DNA from: Rouxiella aceris
Lineage (GTDB): Bacteria > Pseudomonadota > Gammaproteobacteria > Enterobacterales > Enterobacteriaceae
Direction of reading: 5' to 3'
DNA: 64,000 bases
Assembly: GCF_012933545.1 (NCBI RefSeq)
Contig: NZ_JAADJU010000013.1
Coordinates: 62,001-126,000 of the forward strand
A program made the position numbers and the translations under genes. This document shows, piece by piece, positions 26,275 to 34,140 of this stretch (position 1 is its first letter; each line of letters opens with the position of its first letter). The notes under the pieces are model-generated. The model made no database searches, was not told the origin of the DNA, and saw only the letters and a list, made by a program, of their open reading frames with translations.

Positions 26275-27060
26275 TTAGTAGTAGTTGCCCTGACGGTAAT
26301 CCCAGGTCAGGAAGATATCAGACATCATTGACATGATCTTATCGACATCCAGACCTTTGCGGATCAGCATTGGGCAAGGGGTGACATTGCGCTGGCCTTT
26401 CTGCTCTGGCACCAGTTTGCCGTTTTCATCAACCATTGACACCATAACGCCTTGTTCATAGCGGGTTTTCTCGCTTTCGTTTGGCTGAATGGAGGTCACA
26501 TATTCGTTGGCTTCGATAATCAGGTCGGCACGTTGTTCGATACGTTCGCCGATGCCTTCTACTTTACCGCGGTTACCTTTACCTGATGGGTTGGCAGAGC
26601 TGGCAAAGGAGAATTTGCCGTGGTTTTCCCACAGTTCTTTGGCCAGGATCTCACCCGGCTTACCGAATTTGATCACAAAACAGCTGGTATCGCGTTTGTC
26701 CATCATCATGGTTTTGGAGCCATCATCCGGAATACGCGCTTTAGCTTCTTCTTGCCATGGCAGAATACAGCCCAACAGCACATCTTTATCCCAGTGTTGT
26801 TGATACAGGGCTTCAATTTCCGGGTTCAGTTGCGCCAGTTGTTTCAGCTGTTCCATGGAACCACACAGCACTACGCCAGGTTTATTGCGGTTGCGCTCTT
26901 TGGCTTCAAATTTACGATCCAGTCCTTTAGCATCTGAGGTCATGATGATATAGCCAACTTTAGTCGGGCAGACGATCATACCGCCATCTTTTGACAGGAT
27001 CTCTACTGCTTCTGGCTGTAAGGCACCATTCCATTGAATTTTTTTATCAGTCATGTTCAT
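26275..27060 (-). CDS. Sua5/YciO/YrdC-domain protein (tsaC paralogue)
   Basis: A 261-residue protein with a YrdC-type fold: the CPTKVGYIIMTSDAKGLDRKFEAKERNRNKPGVVLC block (residues about 31-66) and FSFASSANPSGKGNRGKVEGI (about 150-170) match the nucleotide/threonine-binding surface. YrdC proteins make threonylcarbamoyl-AMP for tRNA t6A. This one has a diverged N-terminus and a unique C-terminal tail and stands alone, so it is probably a paralogue rather than housekeeping TsaC. RBS AAAAGG precedes the ATG. Confidence 0.75.
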   Translation of the reverse strand: MNMTDKKIQWNGALQPEAVEILSKDGGMIVCPTKVGYIIMTSDAKGLDRKFEAKERNRNKPGVVLCGSMEQLKQLAQLNPEIEALYQQHWDKDVLLGCILPWQEEAKARIPDDGSKTMMMDKRDTSCFVIKFGKPGEILAKELWENHGKFSFASSANPSGKGNRGKVEGIGERIEQRADLIIEANEYVTSIQPNESEKTRYEQGVMVSMVDENGKLVPEQKGQRNVTPCPMLIRKGLDVDKIMSMMSDIFLTWDYRQGNYY

Positions 27061-27250
27061 ACCTTTTACTTGCTCGTGTTGGGGACATTCGGGGTTACCG
27101 AATCAGTGAACCCATCCTACCAATTTTTGGCGAAACCGCGAGTATACAGCGTCACATTCTGTGATTGTTTCACTGTGGCAACAATAGGTGCATTAAGCCG
27201 ATGAAAACAACCATGGCAGCCCCTGTGTAATAAAGGAGCTGCCATGTCGG

Positions 27251-28498
27251 TCAGTGGGCAGGCCGGTAGCCCTGGCAGCCATACCAGGCGATATACAGAT
27301 AGCAAACCAGCGGCACCACAAAGGAGGCCAGCAGTGAAAGATGGTCAGCAACCAGAGCCTGAACGATCGGCACCAGCGCACCGCCAACAATCCCCATACA
27401 AAGCACCCCCGAGGCACGCCCCGTCATCACGCCCAGCTTATTGAGTGCCAGCGAGAAAATGGTCGGGAACATAATCGAGTTAAACAGACCGATGGCTAAA
27501 ATCGCCCACATACTAAAGCGGTTATGGACCGCAATGGCTAAGGCGATCAGCAGTACTACCATCAGGGCATTGATTGCCAGCAAACGGTTAGCCTTGATTT
27601 TGGTCATTAGCACGCTGCCAATAAAACGACCTACCATCGCGCCACCCCAGTACAGCGACAGCTTTTGGCTGGCGTCAATTGCCGACAGCGCGGCGATATC
27701 CGGGCGTTCAAGCAGACTGATTAGATAGCTGCCAATGGAAACCTCGGCCCCGACGTAGGCAAAGATGCCGATCACGCCATACACCAGGTGTTTTTTCTGC
27801 CACAGACTGTGATCCTTACCGTCCTGGATTTGCTCGGTTTCATTACTTAATACCGGCAGCTTACTGAATTTGATTACCAGGGCAATCAGGATCAACGCGG
27901 CGGTCAGCAGCAGATAGGGCATTTGCACGGAAGCCGATTCGGCGGCGTAGTAATGCGAAAGTGCATCTCCCTGCAGTTGCTTAATCTGATCGGCACCCAG
28001 TACGGCGGCAGAGAGGATAAACATCCCGCCCAGCACCGGACCAACGGTGGTGCCCAGCGAGTTAAAGGCTTGAGTCAGGTTCAGGCGGCTGGCGGCGGTA
28101 TCGGCAGTGCCAAGGGAGTTAACGTAAGGATTGGCGGCAACCTGCAGCAGGGTCAAACCAGAAGCCAGAATAAACAGTGACAAAAGAAATAGCGGATAGG
28201 AGCGCAGTGCGGCGGCAGGATAGAACAGCGCGCAGCCGACGGCCGCCACCAGCAGGCCGAGGATGATACCGGTTTTATAACCCAGTTTGCTGACTACTTT
28301 CCCTGCCGGATAGGACATCACAAAATAGGCAAAAAAGAAGCTGAACTGGACCAGCGATGCCTGCACATAACTTAATGCAAAAAGGGATTTAAGATGGGGA
28401 ACCAGGATATCGTTGAGAGAGGTGATCAGCCCCCACATAAAAAATAGCGCCGTTAATAGCGCCAATGGCCCTTTGTAACTTATTGATTTTTCTTTCAT
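27251..28498 (-). CDS. Sugar MFS transporter (FucP/glucose-galactose type)
   Basis: A 415-residue inner-membrane sugar:proton symporter with twelve predicted helices. FucP-group features are LTALFFMWGLITSLNDILVPHLKSLF at the start, ANPYVNSLGTADTAASRLNLTQAFNSLGTTVGPVLGG (residues about 125-160) and the second-half GGAMVGRFIGS block. The sugar cannot be decided. A strong CRP site (28610-28631) lies 112 bp upstream, which supports a catabolite-controlled sugar role. Confidence 0.88.
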   Translation of the reverse strand: MKEKSISYKGPLALLTALFFMWGLITSLNDILVPHLKSLFALSYVQASLVQFSFFFAYFVMSYPAGKVVSKLGYKTGIILGLLVAAVGCALFYPAAALRSYPLFLLSLFILASGLTLLQVAANPYVNSLGTADTAASRLNLTQAFNSLGTTVGPVLGGMFILSAAVLGADQIKQLQGDALSHYYAAESASVQMPYLLLTAALILIALVIKFSKLPVLSNETEQIQDGKDHSLWQKKHLVYGVIGIFAYVGAEVSIGSYLISLLERPDIAALSAIDASQKLSLYWGGAMVGRFIGSVLMTKIKANRLLAINALMVVLLIALAIAVHNRFSMWAILAIGLFNSIMFPTIFSLALNKLGVMTGRASGVLCMGIVGGALVPIVQALVADHLSLLASFVVPLVCYLYIAWYGCQGYRPAH

Positions 28499-28831
28499 GC
28501 CTCTTCCTGTTGCTTATCACCGTCAGATTATCCACCTGGAGGGTGTCTCTGACTGAAAATAACGTGCCGGTTAATGATCCGGGCCTGTTATCAAACCCTG
28601 GTAATGTGCTGATGTGATCTGGAACACATTTTTGCGTGCGGAAGATTACACTAACTTCACATGAAGACAAGTCTGTACACTGTTTCATAACATTTTTGTC
28701 GTTGTCTTAGCGTGACAATTAAAAATGAGAATCGATTAGATGATCATTCCTGCATTTGATAAAATAACGGGTTAAGTACGGGGGATATCCGCCGTTATCA
28801 CTATTGACCCTTGACTGATCATGGACTCTTC
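28499..28831. other. Divergent regulatory region between sugar transporter and HAD phosphatase
   Basis: Contains no gene. The notable element is the CRP-like palindrome at 28610-28631, which could act on either flanking gene. The rest shows no strong structure. Confidence 0.5.
28610..28631. promoter_or_regulatory. CRP-binding site
   Basis: TGATGTGATCTGGAACACATTT at these positions holds TGTGA-N6-ACACA within a longer dyad. It differs from the ideal TGTGA-N6-TCACA core by one base. Confidence 0.7.
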
Positions 28832-29650
28832 ATGCCAATAAAATTGTTTGCTGTAGATATGGACGGGACATTTCTTACTGACGATAAGCGCTACGACAAG
28901 GCGCGTTTTCTGGAGCAATATGCTCTGTTGAAACAGCGAGGGATCCGTTTTGTGGTCGCCAGTGGCAATCAGTATTATCAATTGCTGCACTACTTTCCCG
29001 AGATCCACCAGGAAATTGCCTTTGTGGCGGAGAATGGTGCTTATGTGGTGGATGCCGGGCAAGAAATCCATTGCGGCCAGTTCTCTGAACAGCAGGTCGC
29101 ACGCATTCTGGCGGTTATAACCGGCATACCTGATATCAATCTGGTGGTTTGTGCCAAAAACAGCGCCTATGCGTTAACCGCCATGCCGCAGGCAGTGATC
29201 GACAAAATGTCCAATCATTACCGTCGATTACAACGCATTGAAGATTTCAATGCCATTGACGACACTATCTTCAAATTCTCGCTGAATATGGAAAACCACC
29301 GGATTGCCGATCTGGTGCAGAAACTCGATGAGCAACTGGGGGATATCGTCAAGCCGGTTTCCAGCGGTTTTGGCTTTATGGATTTGATTGTTCCTGGCTT
29401 ACATAAAGCCAATGGCATCAGATTACTGCAATCCCGCTGGGGCATTAGCGACAATCAGGTGGTCGCCCTTGGTGACAGCGATAACGATATTGAAATGTTA
29501 CAGCACGCCGGGTTCGGGTTTGCCATGGCCAATGCTAGCCCGCAGGTAGTTGCGGCTGCCGGTTACCGGACAACAAGCAATAATGAACAGGGCGTGCTCA
29601 ACGTTATCGATCAGTTGCTGGCTGGCAAGCCACCTTTTGATGCTGCTTGA
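28832..29650 (+). CDS. Cof-type HAD-IIB sugar phosphatase (YbiV-like)
   Basis: A 272-residue HAD phosphatase closely resembling E. coli YbiV (SupH). Motif I is AVDMDGTFL with Asp9 as nucleophile and Asp11. The VVASGNQYYQLLHYFPEI block, FMDLIVPGLHKANGI cap/core junction and VVALGDSDNDIEML motif IV match. It dephosphorylates sugar phosphates in the cytosol. ATG 28832 aligns with the family start, although TTG 28811 is also in frame. In E. coli, ybiV and mntR are also close together on the map, as I recall. Confidence 0.92.
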   Translation: MPIKLFAVDMDGTFLTDDKRYDKARFLEQYALLKQRGIRFVVASGNQYYQLLHYFPEIHQEIAFVAENGAYVVDAGQEIHCGQFSEQQVARILAVITGIPDINLVVCAKNSAYALTAMPQAVIDKMSNHYRRLQRIEDFNAIDDTIFKFSLNMENHRIADLVQKLDEQLGDIVKPVSSGFGFMDLIVPGLHKANGIRLLQSRWGISDNQVVALGDSDNDIEMLQHAGFGFAMANASPQVVAAAGYRTTSNNEQGVLNVIDQLLAGKPPFDAA

Positions 29651-29659
29651 GAGTGACTC

Positions 29660-29688
29660 GCCAGGAGTATGTCGAGCATACTCCTGGC
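29660..29688. terminator. Bidirectional hairpin between ybiV-like gene and ampC
   Basis: The stem GCCAGGAGTATG / CATACTCCTGGC with a small TCGAG loop lies between convergent stop codons. The stem is 12 bp and nearly perfect; no T-run follows on the plus strand. Confidence 0.6.
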
Positions 29689-29693
29689 AGGGA

Positions 29694-30851
29694 TTACTCC
29701 ATGGGTTTGAGCTGCGGATCCACCAACGCGAGAATATCGTAGGCCGCCTTGACGCGGGCGATATTGGGATAAGACTTATTGGCCAAAATAACAATAGCCA
29801 TCTTTTTGGCGGGCACAAACAACACGTAGCATGAAAAACCATCGGTAGAACCGGTTTTATTGTACATTGCCCACTGCTGCGGCGCTTGCGGTGGGGTAAG
29901 GAGTCTTGCCGCATGACTTTCAAAAATTATCCGCGGGCTGTTGTTATTGGTCAGCGTTGATAACGGCGTCGGGTACGGATAGCTTTCCCACATAATGTCC
30001 TGCACAAACTGGTTTACCTGGTAATACCCGGTATGGGTGGCATTCACCGCCCGCTGCCATTTTGCGTCGATAGGCACAGCCTGCATATTAATATTCAGAA
30101 AACGGATCAGATCCGTGGCACTGGATTTTAACCCATAGGCCTCGGCATCCACTATGCCTGGGCTGACTCGTACCGGTTGATCCTTGCGGTTGTAGCCCTG
30201 AGCATAACTGTCCATTTTCTCTTTTGGCACTTGCAGATAAGTGTTGCTCATGCCAAGCGCCGGTAACATGCGCTGTTGCATGGCGTCGTTGAAAGACTGT
30301 CCCAAACTTTTGGCGGTGGCCAATCCCAACAGGCCGGTGCCCATATTAGAATAGATACGTTGGTTGCCCGCCGGTAACACCGGTTGCCATTGCTGATACC
30401 AGACCATCAGTTGTTCATCCGTCGTCACCCCCTCAGGTTCAAATAACGGCAGTCCAGAGGTATGCGTGGCCAGATGCAACAGGCTGATATTGTCAAATGC
30501 CGTGCCTTGCAATGAGGGAAAATATTTGCTCGCTGCATCGTCAAAGCTGAGTTTGCCTTTACCCTGTGCCCAGGTCGCCAGCGTGCCGGTAAAGGTTTTG
30601 CTTAACGAGCCGATTTCAAACAGGGTATCGCGGGTCACCGGTTGCTGGCTCGCTTTTGAGGCGACACCGTAATTATAAAAGTGATCCTCGCCTTCAATAC
30701 TGACGGCAATCGCCATGCCCGGGATCTGAAACTTGGTCATCAATGGCTGAATGATATCATCGAGTTGTACTTGTTCAACCGGCTTGGCGTAGGCCATCAA
30801 GGGTATGAAAAAAGCACAGAGCACAGCGGCAGTAATGTTTTTGACTTTCAT
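29694..30851 (-). CDS. ampC: Class C beta-lactamase (AmpC)
   Basis: A 385-residue periplasmic serine beta-lactamase with a signal peptide of about 22 residues (ending LMAYA). The three active-site motifs are intact: Ser82-L-S-Lys85, Tyr167-S-Asn169 and Lys332-T-G. The GSLSKTFTG and NMGTGLLGLA blocks are typical of AmpC rather than esterases of the same fold. It lies only 31 bp behind mntR on the same strand, and there is no divergent ampR, so expression is probably low-level or linked to the mntR transcript rather than beta-lactam inducible. Confidence 0.93.
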   Translation of the reverse strand: MKVKNITAAVLCAFFIPLMAYAKPVEQVQLDDIIQPLMTKFQIPGMAIAVSIEGEDHFYNYGVASKASQQPVTRDTLFEIGSLSKTFTGTLATWAQGKGKLSFDDAASKYFPSLQGTAFDNISLLHLATHTSGLPLFEPEGVTTDEQLMVWYQQWQPVLPAGNQRIYSNMGTGLLGLATAKSLGQSFNDAMQQRMLPALGMSNTYLQVPKEKMDSYAQGYNRKDQPVRVSPGIVDAEAYGLKSSATDLIRFLNINMQAVPIDAKWQRAVNATHTGYYQVNQFVQDIMWESYPYPTPLSTLTNNNSPRIIFESHAARLLTPPQAPQQWAMYNKTGSTDGFSCYVLFVPAKKMAIVILANKSYPNIARVKAAYDILALVDPQLKPME

Positions 30852-30882
30852 TGTGTGATGTCCTTAAAAGCCGAAGCAAAAT

Positions 30883-31332
30883 TTATAATGATTGACTTTG
30901 CCGTTGTGTAAAACGGCGGAAAGCTTCGAGCGTTTCTTCACTGACATGGTGTTCTACACCTTCCGCGTCCAGGCGGGCGGTTTCCGGGCTAATGCCGAGG
31001 GCGATAAAAAATGCCTCGACCAAATTATGCCGCTCACGATTTTCCAGCGCCAGTTTCTCACCGGCAGGGGTAAGAAAAGTCCCGCGATAGGGAAGCTGGC
31101 GTACCAGACCGGCATTGGCCAAACGTTTCAGGGTCTTGGCCACTGTCGGCTGCGAAACTCCGAGCCTTGCTGCCAGTTCAACCTGGCGCGCCTCGCCAAA
31201 TTCGCGGATCAAATCAGCAATCAGTTCGACGTAATCATCCATTAATTCTCGGCGATGGGCAGCGCGTACTTGCACAAATCCCTGGGCATGTTCTTCTACG
31301 TCCAGCAATGGATTTGATTTGTTATTTTTCAT
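30883..31332 (-). CDS. mntR: Manganese-responsive repressor MntR
   Basis: A 149-residue DtxR-family regulator matching E. coli MntR, with the shared segments [55 protein letters not shown] (winged HTH) and [16 protein letters not shown], which carries metal-binding His/Glu residues. It represses Mn import and mntS when Mn is high. ATG 31332 is preferred over an in-frame TTG at 31356. It is divergent from mntS, and the MntR box between them may also control mntR. Confidence 0.93.
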   Translation of the reverse strand: MKNNKSNPLLDVEEHAQGFVQVRAAHRRELMDDYVELIADLIREFGEARQVELAARLGVSQPTVAKTLKRLANAGLVRQLPYRGTFLTPAGEKLALENRERHNLVEAFFIALGISPETARLDAEGVEHHVSEETLEAFRRFTQRQSQSL

Positions 31333-31452
31333 AACGCCTGCTTCCTGGTTTCTCAACGATTTTCACCGCTTATACGCATTTTGCGAATTTATGTAGCATT
31401 GTAAACCAACTGTGCCGAACCACCAATTTCTGAAAACTTTGCATTGGCTATG

Positions 31453-31474
31453 GAGTATAGCCTGTGCTATACCT
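31453..31474. promoter_or_regulatory. MntR box upstream of mntS
   Basis: The palindrome GTATAGC-CTGT-GCTATAC (31455-31472) resembles the E. coli MntR site, whose core is AACATAGC-N4-GCTATGTT. It lies 52 nt before the mntS ATG. Confidence 0.75.
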
Positions 31475-31523
31475 GAGTAATAAAGCAACGTTAAATTTTT
31501 TGCAATGCCACACGAGAGAGTTT

Positions 31524-31721
31524 ATGAGCAAAATCCGACGCGTTATGCATCTGTACAGCCATTCGCCGTTTTATTTGCGGCTGATGTTGCTGGAGATGAT
31601 CGTGGCGCTGTTTCGTGGAAACAAGCCAGCGACCGGGAAAGCTGTGCAAAATATGCCACAGCCTCCACAAAAGCCTGTATCTCGTAGCACACCACACCAT
31701 CGCTCTAGTGAGCAGGGTTGA
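31524..31721 (+). CDS. mntS: Small protein MntS (manganese homeostasis)
   Basis: A 65-residue protein whose first 35 residues align with E. coli MntS (42 residues): MSKIRRVMHLYSHSPFYLRL and the following MLLEMIVALFRGNKP. The block SHSPF-x-x-RLMLL is shared. E. coli MntS is repressed by MntR and raises intracellular Mn when made in excess. Here the Pro/Gln/Ser-rich C-terminal tail is about 25 residues longer, and its end overlaps the convergent lipoprotein gene by 17 bp. Start chosen at ATG 31524 (GAGAGAG upstream); an in-frame ATG-like extension to 31464 would include the regulatory region. Confidence 0.85.
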   Translation: MSKIRRVMHLYSHSPFYLRLMLLEMIVALFRGNKPATGKAVQNMPQPPQKPVSRSTPHHRSSEQG

Positions 31722-32376
31722 TCCGCTCCGCCAACTGCTCCGCTCCTTTATCAATTCCGGTTTCAGCGGCGTTTAGCGCGCCCCAACTGGCACCGATATT
31801 CAAGGCATTAGGATATTGCTTGCTGACATAGGCTTCGAGAAGCTGCTGCGAGCTTGCATCGAAGATTTCCACGGCATAGCTGACCGAACCGGTAAATGAA
31901 CCTTGCTTGCCGCGGATTGACTGCACGACATTGTAAGGACCCCCCGCCAGATCAAAGCGGGTAAAGGTACCCAGTACCGGGGTAGTGGTTTCCGCACCCG
32001 TTAATGTCAGCCTTATTCTTAGCGTGCCCGCACTGACCTGATGAACGATCTGGTAACGTTCGGCAAGGGTTTGAGAGAATTGTTTTTGCATATAAGCGGC
32101 CAGTTCTTGCTGCTGCTCAGTGGTGACGTCGCCAAACTGATTATCTGCGCCGTGGTAAATGACAACCGGTTCAATGATCACCCGCGAATATTCACGCCAT
32201 GCCGGACGTGCGGAGTAGAAATAGGGCATATGCCCCGCGTCATTTTGCGCGTTGGGTTGTAGCCGTGGAGAGGACGAAATTCCGCTATAGGGGACCGGTT
32301 GCGTCCCTGCGCAAGCCTGCAGCCCCATAGCCATCAAAACGATCCCTGCCTGAAAAAACCTGGTGTTTTTGCACAT
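31705..32376 (-). CDS. DUF3313-type lipoprotein
   Basis: A 223-residue envelope lipoprotein with a signal peptide ending in a lipobox (MGLQAC, Cys22). The body resembles DUF3313 lipoproteins: PAWREYSRVIIEPVVIYHG, VTTEQQQELAAYMQKQFSQTLAERYQIV and RIRLTLTGAETTTPVLGT. The function is unknown. It is divergent from a TetR regulator, and repeated CCGTAC palindromes in the shared 266-bp region suggest it is that regulator's target. Confidence 0.78.
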   Translation of the reverse strand: MCKNTRFFQAGIVLMAMGLQACAGTQPVPYSGISSSPRLQPNAQNDAGHMPYFYSARPAWREYSRVIIEPVVIYHGADNQFGDVTTEQQQELAAYMQKQFSQTLAERYQIVHQVSAGTLRIRLTLTGAETTTPVLGTFTRFDLAGGPYNVVQSIRGKQGSFTGSVSYAVEIFDASSQQLLEAYVSKQYPNALNIGASWGALNAAETGIDKGAEQLAERINPAH

Positions 32377-32419
32377 TTGCTGAACCTTAAATTGAAGGAA
32401 GAAAAACGCTTTTAAATAA

Positions 32420-32434
32420 ACCGTACAGTACGGT
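32420..32434. promoter_or_regulatory. Candidate TetR operator (GTAC palindrome)
   Basis: ACCGTAC-A-GTACGGT is a perfect inverted repeat 44 bp upstream of the lipoprotein gene. A second copy of ACCGTAC occurs at 32578-32584 and a TGTACA at about 32470, all within the divergent region. Confidence 0.6.
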
Positions 32435-32642
32435 ACATTTATGTGCGATCTTTATTCTCTTGTCAATAAAATGTACAACCCGGTATGGTTATCACTGTAA
32501 GGCGTCGATTTTATTTGCCGGTTTTACGCGTTCTGCTTTGGTTTACAATACGGACAGCGGGCGCTAGAGTTAACTGAACCGTACATTACAGTTATCCTTT
32601 GCATGTGCAGAAAAGCTGGGCGGTTTATTTGCAGGAGTCAAA

Positions 32643-33266
32643 ATGAAAGTCCGTAGCGAAGCGCGTAGATCCGCCATTATTGCCACCGCCGCCGAACTCT
32701 TTAAGGAGGCGGGGTATGAACGTGCGTCGATGAATGAACTGGCGAAGCGTTTAGGGGGATCTAAAGCCACCCTGTACAATTACTTCTCCTCAAAAGAAGA
32801 ACTGCTGGTAGCAGTGGTACAGGCTTATGCCACCGGCCATTTAGCCGAAGCCATGACCTCTTTGACCACAGAACAGCAGAATGAAGACCTGAAAACGGTA
32901 TTGCTGCGCTTTGGTGAAAGCATGTTGGTAGTGCTAACCAATGACGGTGAAGCCTTGTCCATTTATCGCATGATTATTGCCGAAGCCAGCCATTCTGATG
33001 TCGGCATGTTGTTTTATCGTTCCGGCCCCAGTCAATGTATCGAGGCACTGGCGAAATTACTGGCCCAGGCGATGACGCGGGGAGAAATTGCCGATGCCGA
33101 TCCGCAGTTGAGAGCGCTACAGTTTTTATCTTTGCTGACTGCGGAAACGGAACTTCGTCTCTATCAACGCCAACCGCAACCCCTTGAACGCCATCAAATT
33201 CGGCAACTGGTCAATAACGCCGTCGAGATGTTTATGGCCGGGGCATTGGTCGGCATCGTGAAATAA
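32643..33266 (+). CDS. TetR/AcrR-family regulator
   Basis: A 207-residue TetR regulator with the N-terminal HTH (RRSAIIATAAELFKEAGYERASMNELAKRLGGSKATLYNYFSSKEELLVAV, residues about 8-58) and an AcrR-like C-terminal ligand domain. It is divergent from the DUF3313 lipoprotein gene and probably binds the CCGTAC palindromes between them. Confidence 0.88.
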   Translation: MKVRSEARRSAIIATAAELFKEAGYERASMNELAKRLGGSKATLYNYFSSKEELLVAVVQAYATGHLAEAMTSLTTEQQNEDLKTVLLRFGESMLVVLTNDGEALSIYRMIIAEASHSDVGMLFYRSGPSQCIEALAKLLAQAMTRGEIADADPQLRALQFLSLLTAETELRLYQRQPQPLERHQIRQLVNNAVEMFMAGALVGIVK

Positions 33267-33289
33267 CGTGTTCGCCATGCCGAAACCGA

Positions 33290-34024
33290 TTACAAACCAC
33301 TGACAGTGCCATCCGTCACCACATTAGCCGCCAGATCGACGCAAAAACAGAGCAGGGTGCTGTTACCCGTCGAGGTTACAACCGGCAGGGCAAGGTTTTC
33401 ACTGGCTATTGCATCCCCCTTGTAGAGCACATGGCCACCGATGGCGACCTCACCATCCATCACATACAGCCATTGGGCCAATCCTTCTTGCTGCGGTACC
33501 GGGCTCTGGCTTTGGTGATCCAGGCGGATATCGTAAATAAACAGCTGTTGGCGAATTTCCAGCGGTGCCGACTGTCCCTCGGGACCGGCCAGCAGTGTCC
33601 ATTGATTGGTTGCTATCCCCTCAGGACGGCTTACAAACTGGATACGGGCAGGCAAATCGGCTTGTCCGGGGCGAATATATATCTGCAACACTTCTGCCGG
33701 CACAATCGGCGTTGACTCTTGATGCCAAAAACTTTGTCCGGCGTTAATCATCATCAGTTTCTTTGGCGAAAGCGGAGTCCGTTGACCGTCGGACTCCTCA
33801 TGCACCATAGAGCCCTGCCAGATATAAGTGAAAATTTCATCATTTCTGTGTTCATGCAGACTGATCTGTGCGCCCACGCCCAGGTTGACATGGTCGATCA
33901 CACTGAGCGGGCCAAAGGCGTCATTATCGCCTGCGGGCAGGATCTGCCCGGGATGAATACGGCGAATTTTAAACGGGCCATAATCGAAGAGTGACCGCAG
34001 ATCGGCGCGTAAGACAGTAAACAT
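33290..34024 (-). CDS. Pirin-family bicupin protein (YhaK-like)
   Basis: A 244-residue pirin family member. The first cupin has the metal-ligand cluster VNLGVGAQISLHEHRNDEIFTYIWQGSMVHEESDG (residues about 46-80), with His57, His59 and Glu63 plausible ligands. The second barrel is degenerate. YhaK-type proteins are linked to redox stress and may have quercetinase-like activity. It is convergent with the TetR gene (23 bp between stops). Confidence 0.8.
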   Translation of the reverse strand: MFTVLRADLRSLFDYGPFKIRRIHPGQILPAGDNDAFGPLSVIDHVNLGVGAQISLHEHRNDEIFTYIWQGSMVHEESDGQRTPLSPKKLMMINAGQSFWHQESTPIVPAEVLQIYIRPGQADLPARIQFVSRPEGIATNQWTLLAGPEGQSAPLEIRQQLFIYDIRLDHQSQSPVPQQEGLAQWLYVMDGEVAIGGHVLYKGDAIASENLALPVVTSTGNSTLLCFCVDLAANVVTDGTVSGL

Positions 34025-34140
34025 AATTCCTCCACAGGGGAAATAAACCTGGCTGCGGCTTATTAGTTAACAGCATGTAAGTAGAATAAGGTAAATACCA
34101 CTTTATTATTAACATAATAGACCGCTTTGCCACTAGTTCC

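Noticed and set aside
31333-31356. Earlier TTG start for MntR
   Set aside because: ATG 31332 lies closer to the conserved VEEHAQGF region and ATG is the usual initiator; the eight extra residues have no support.
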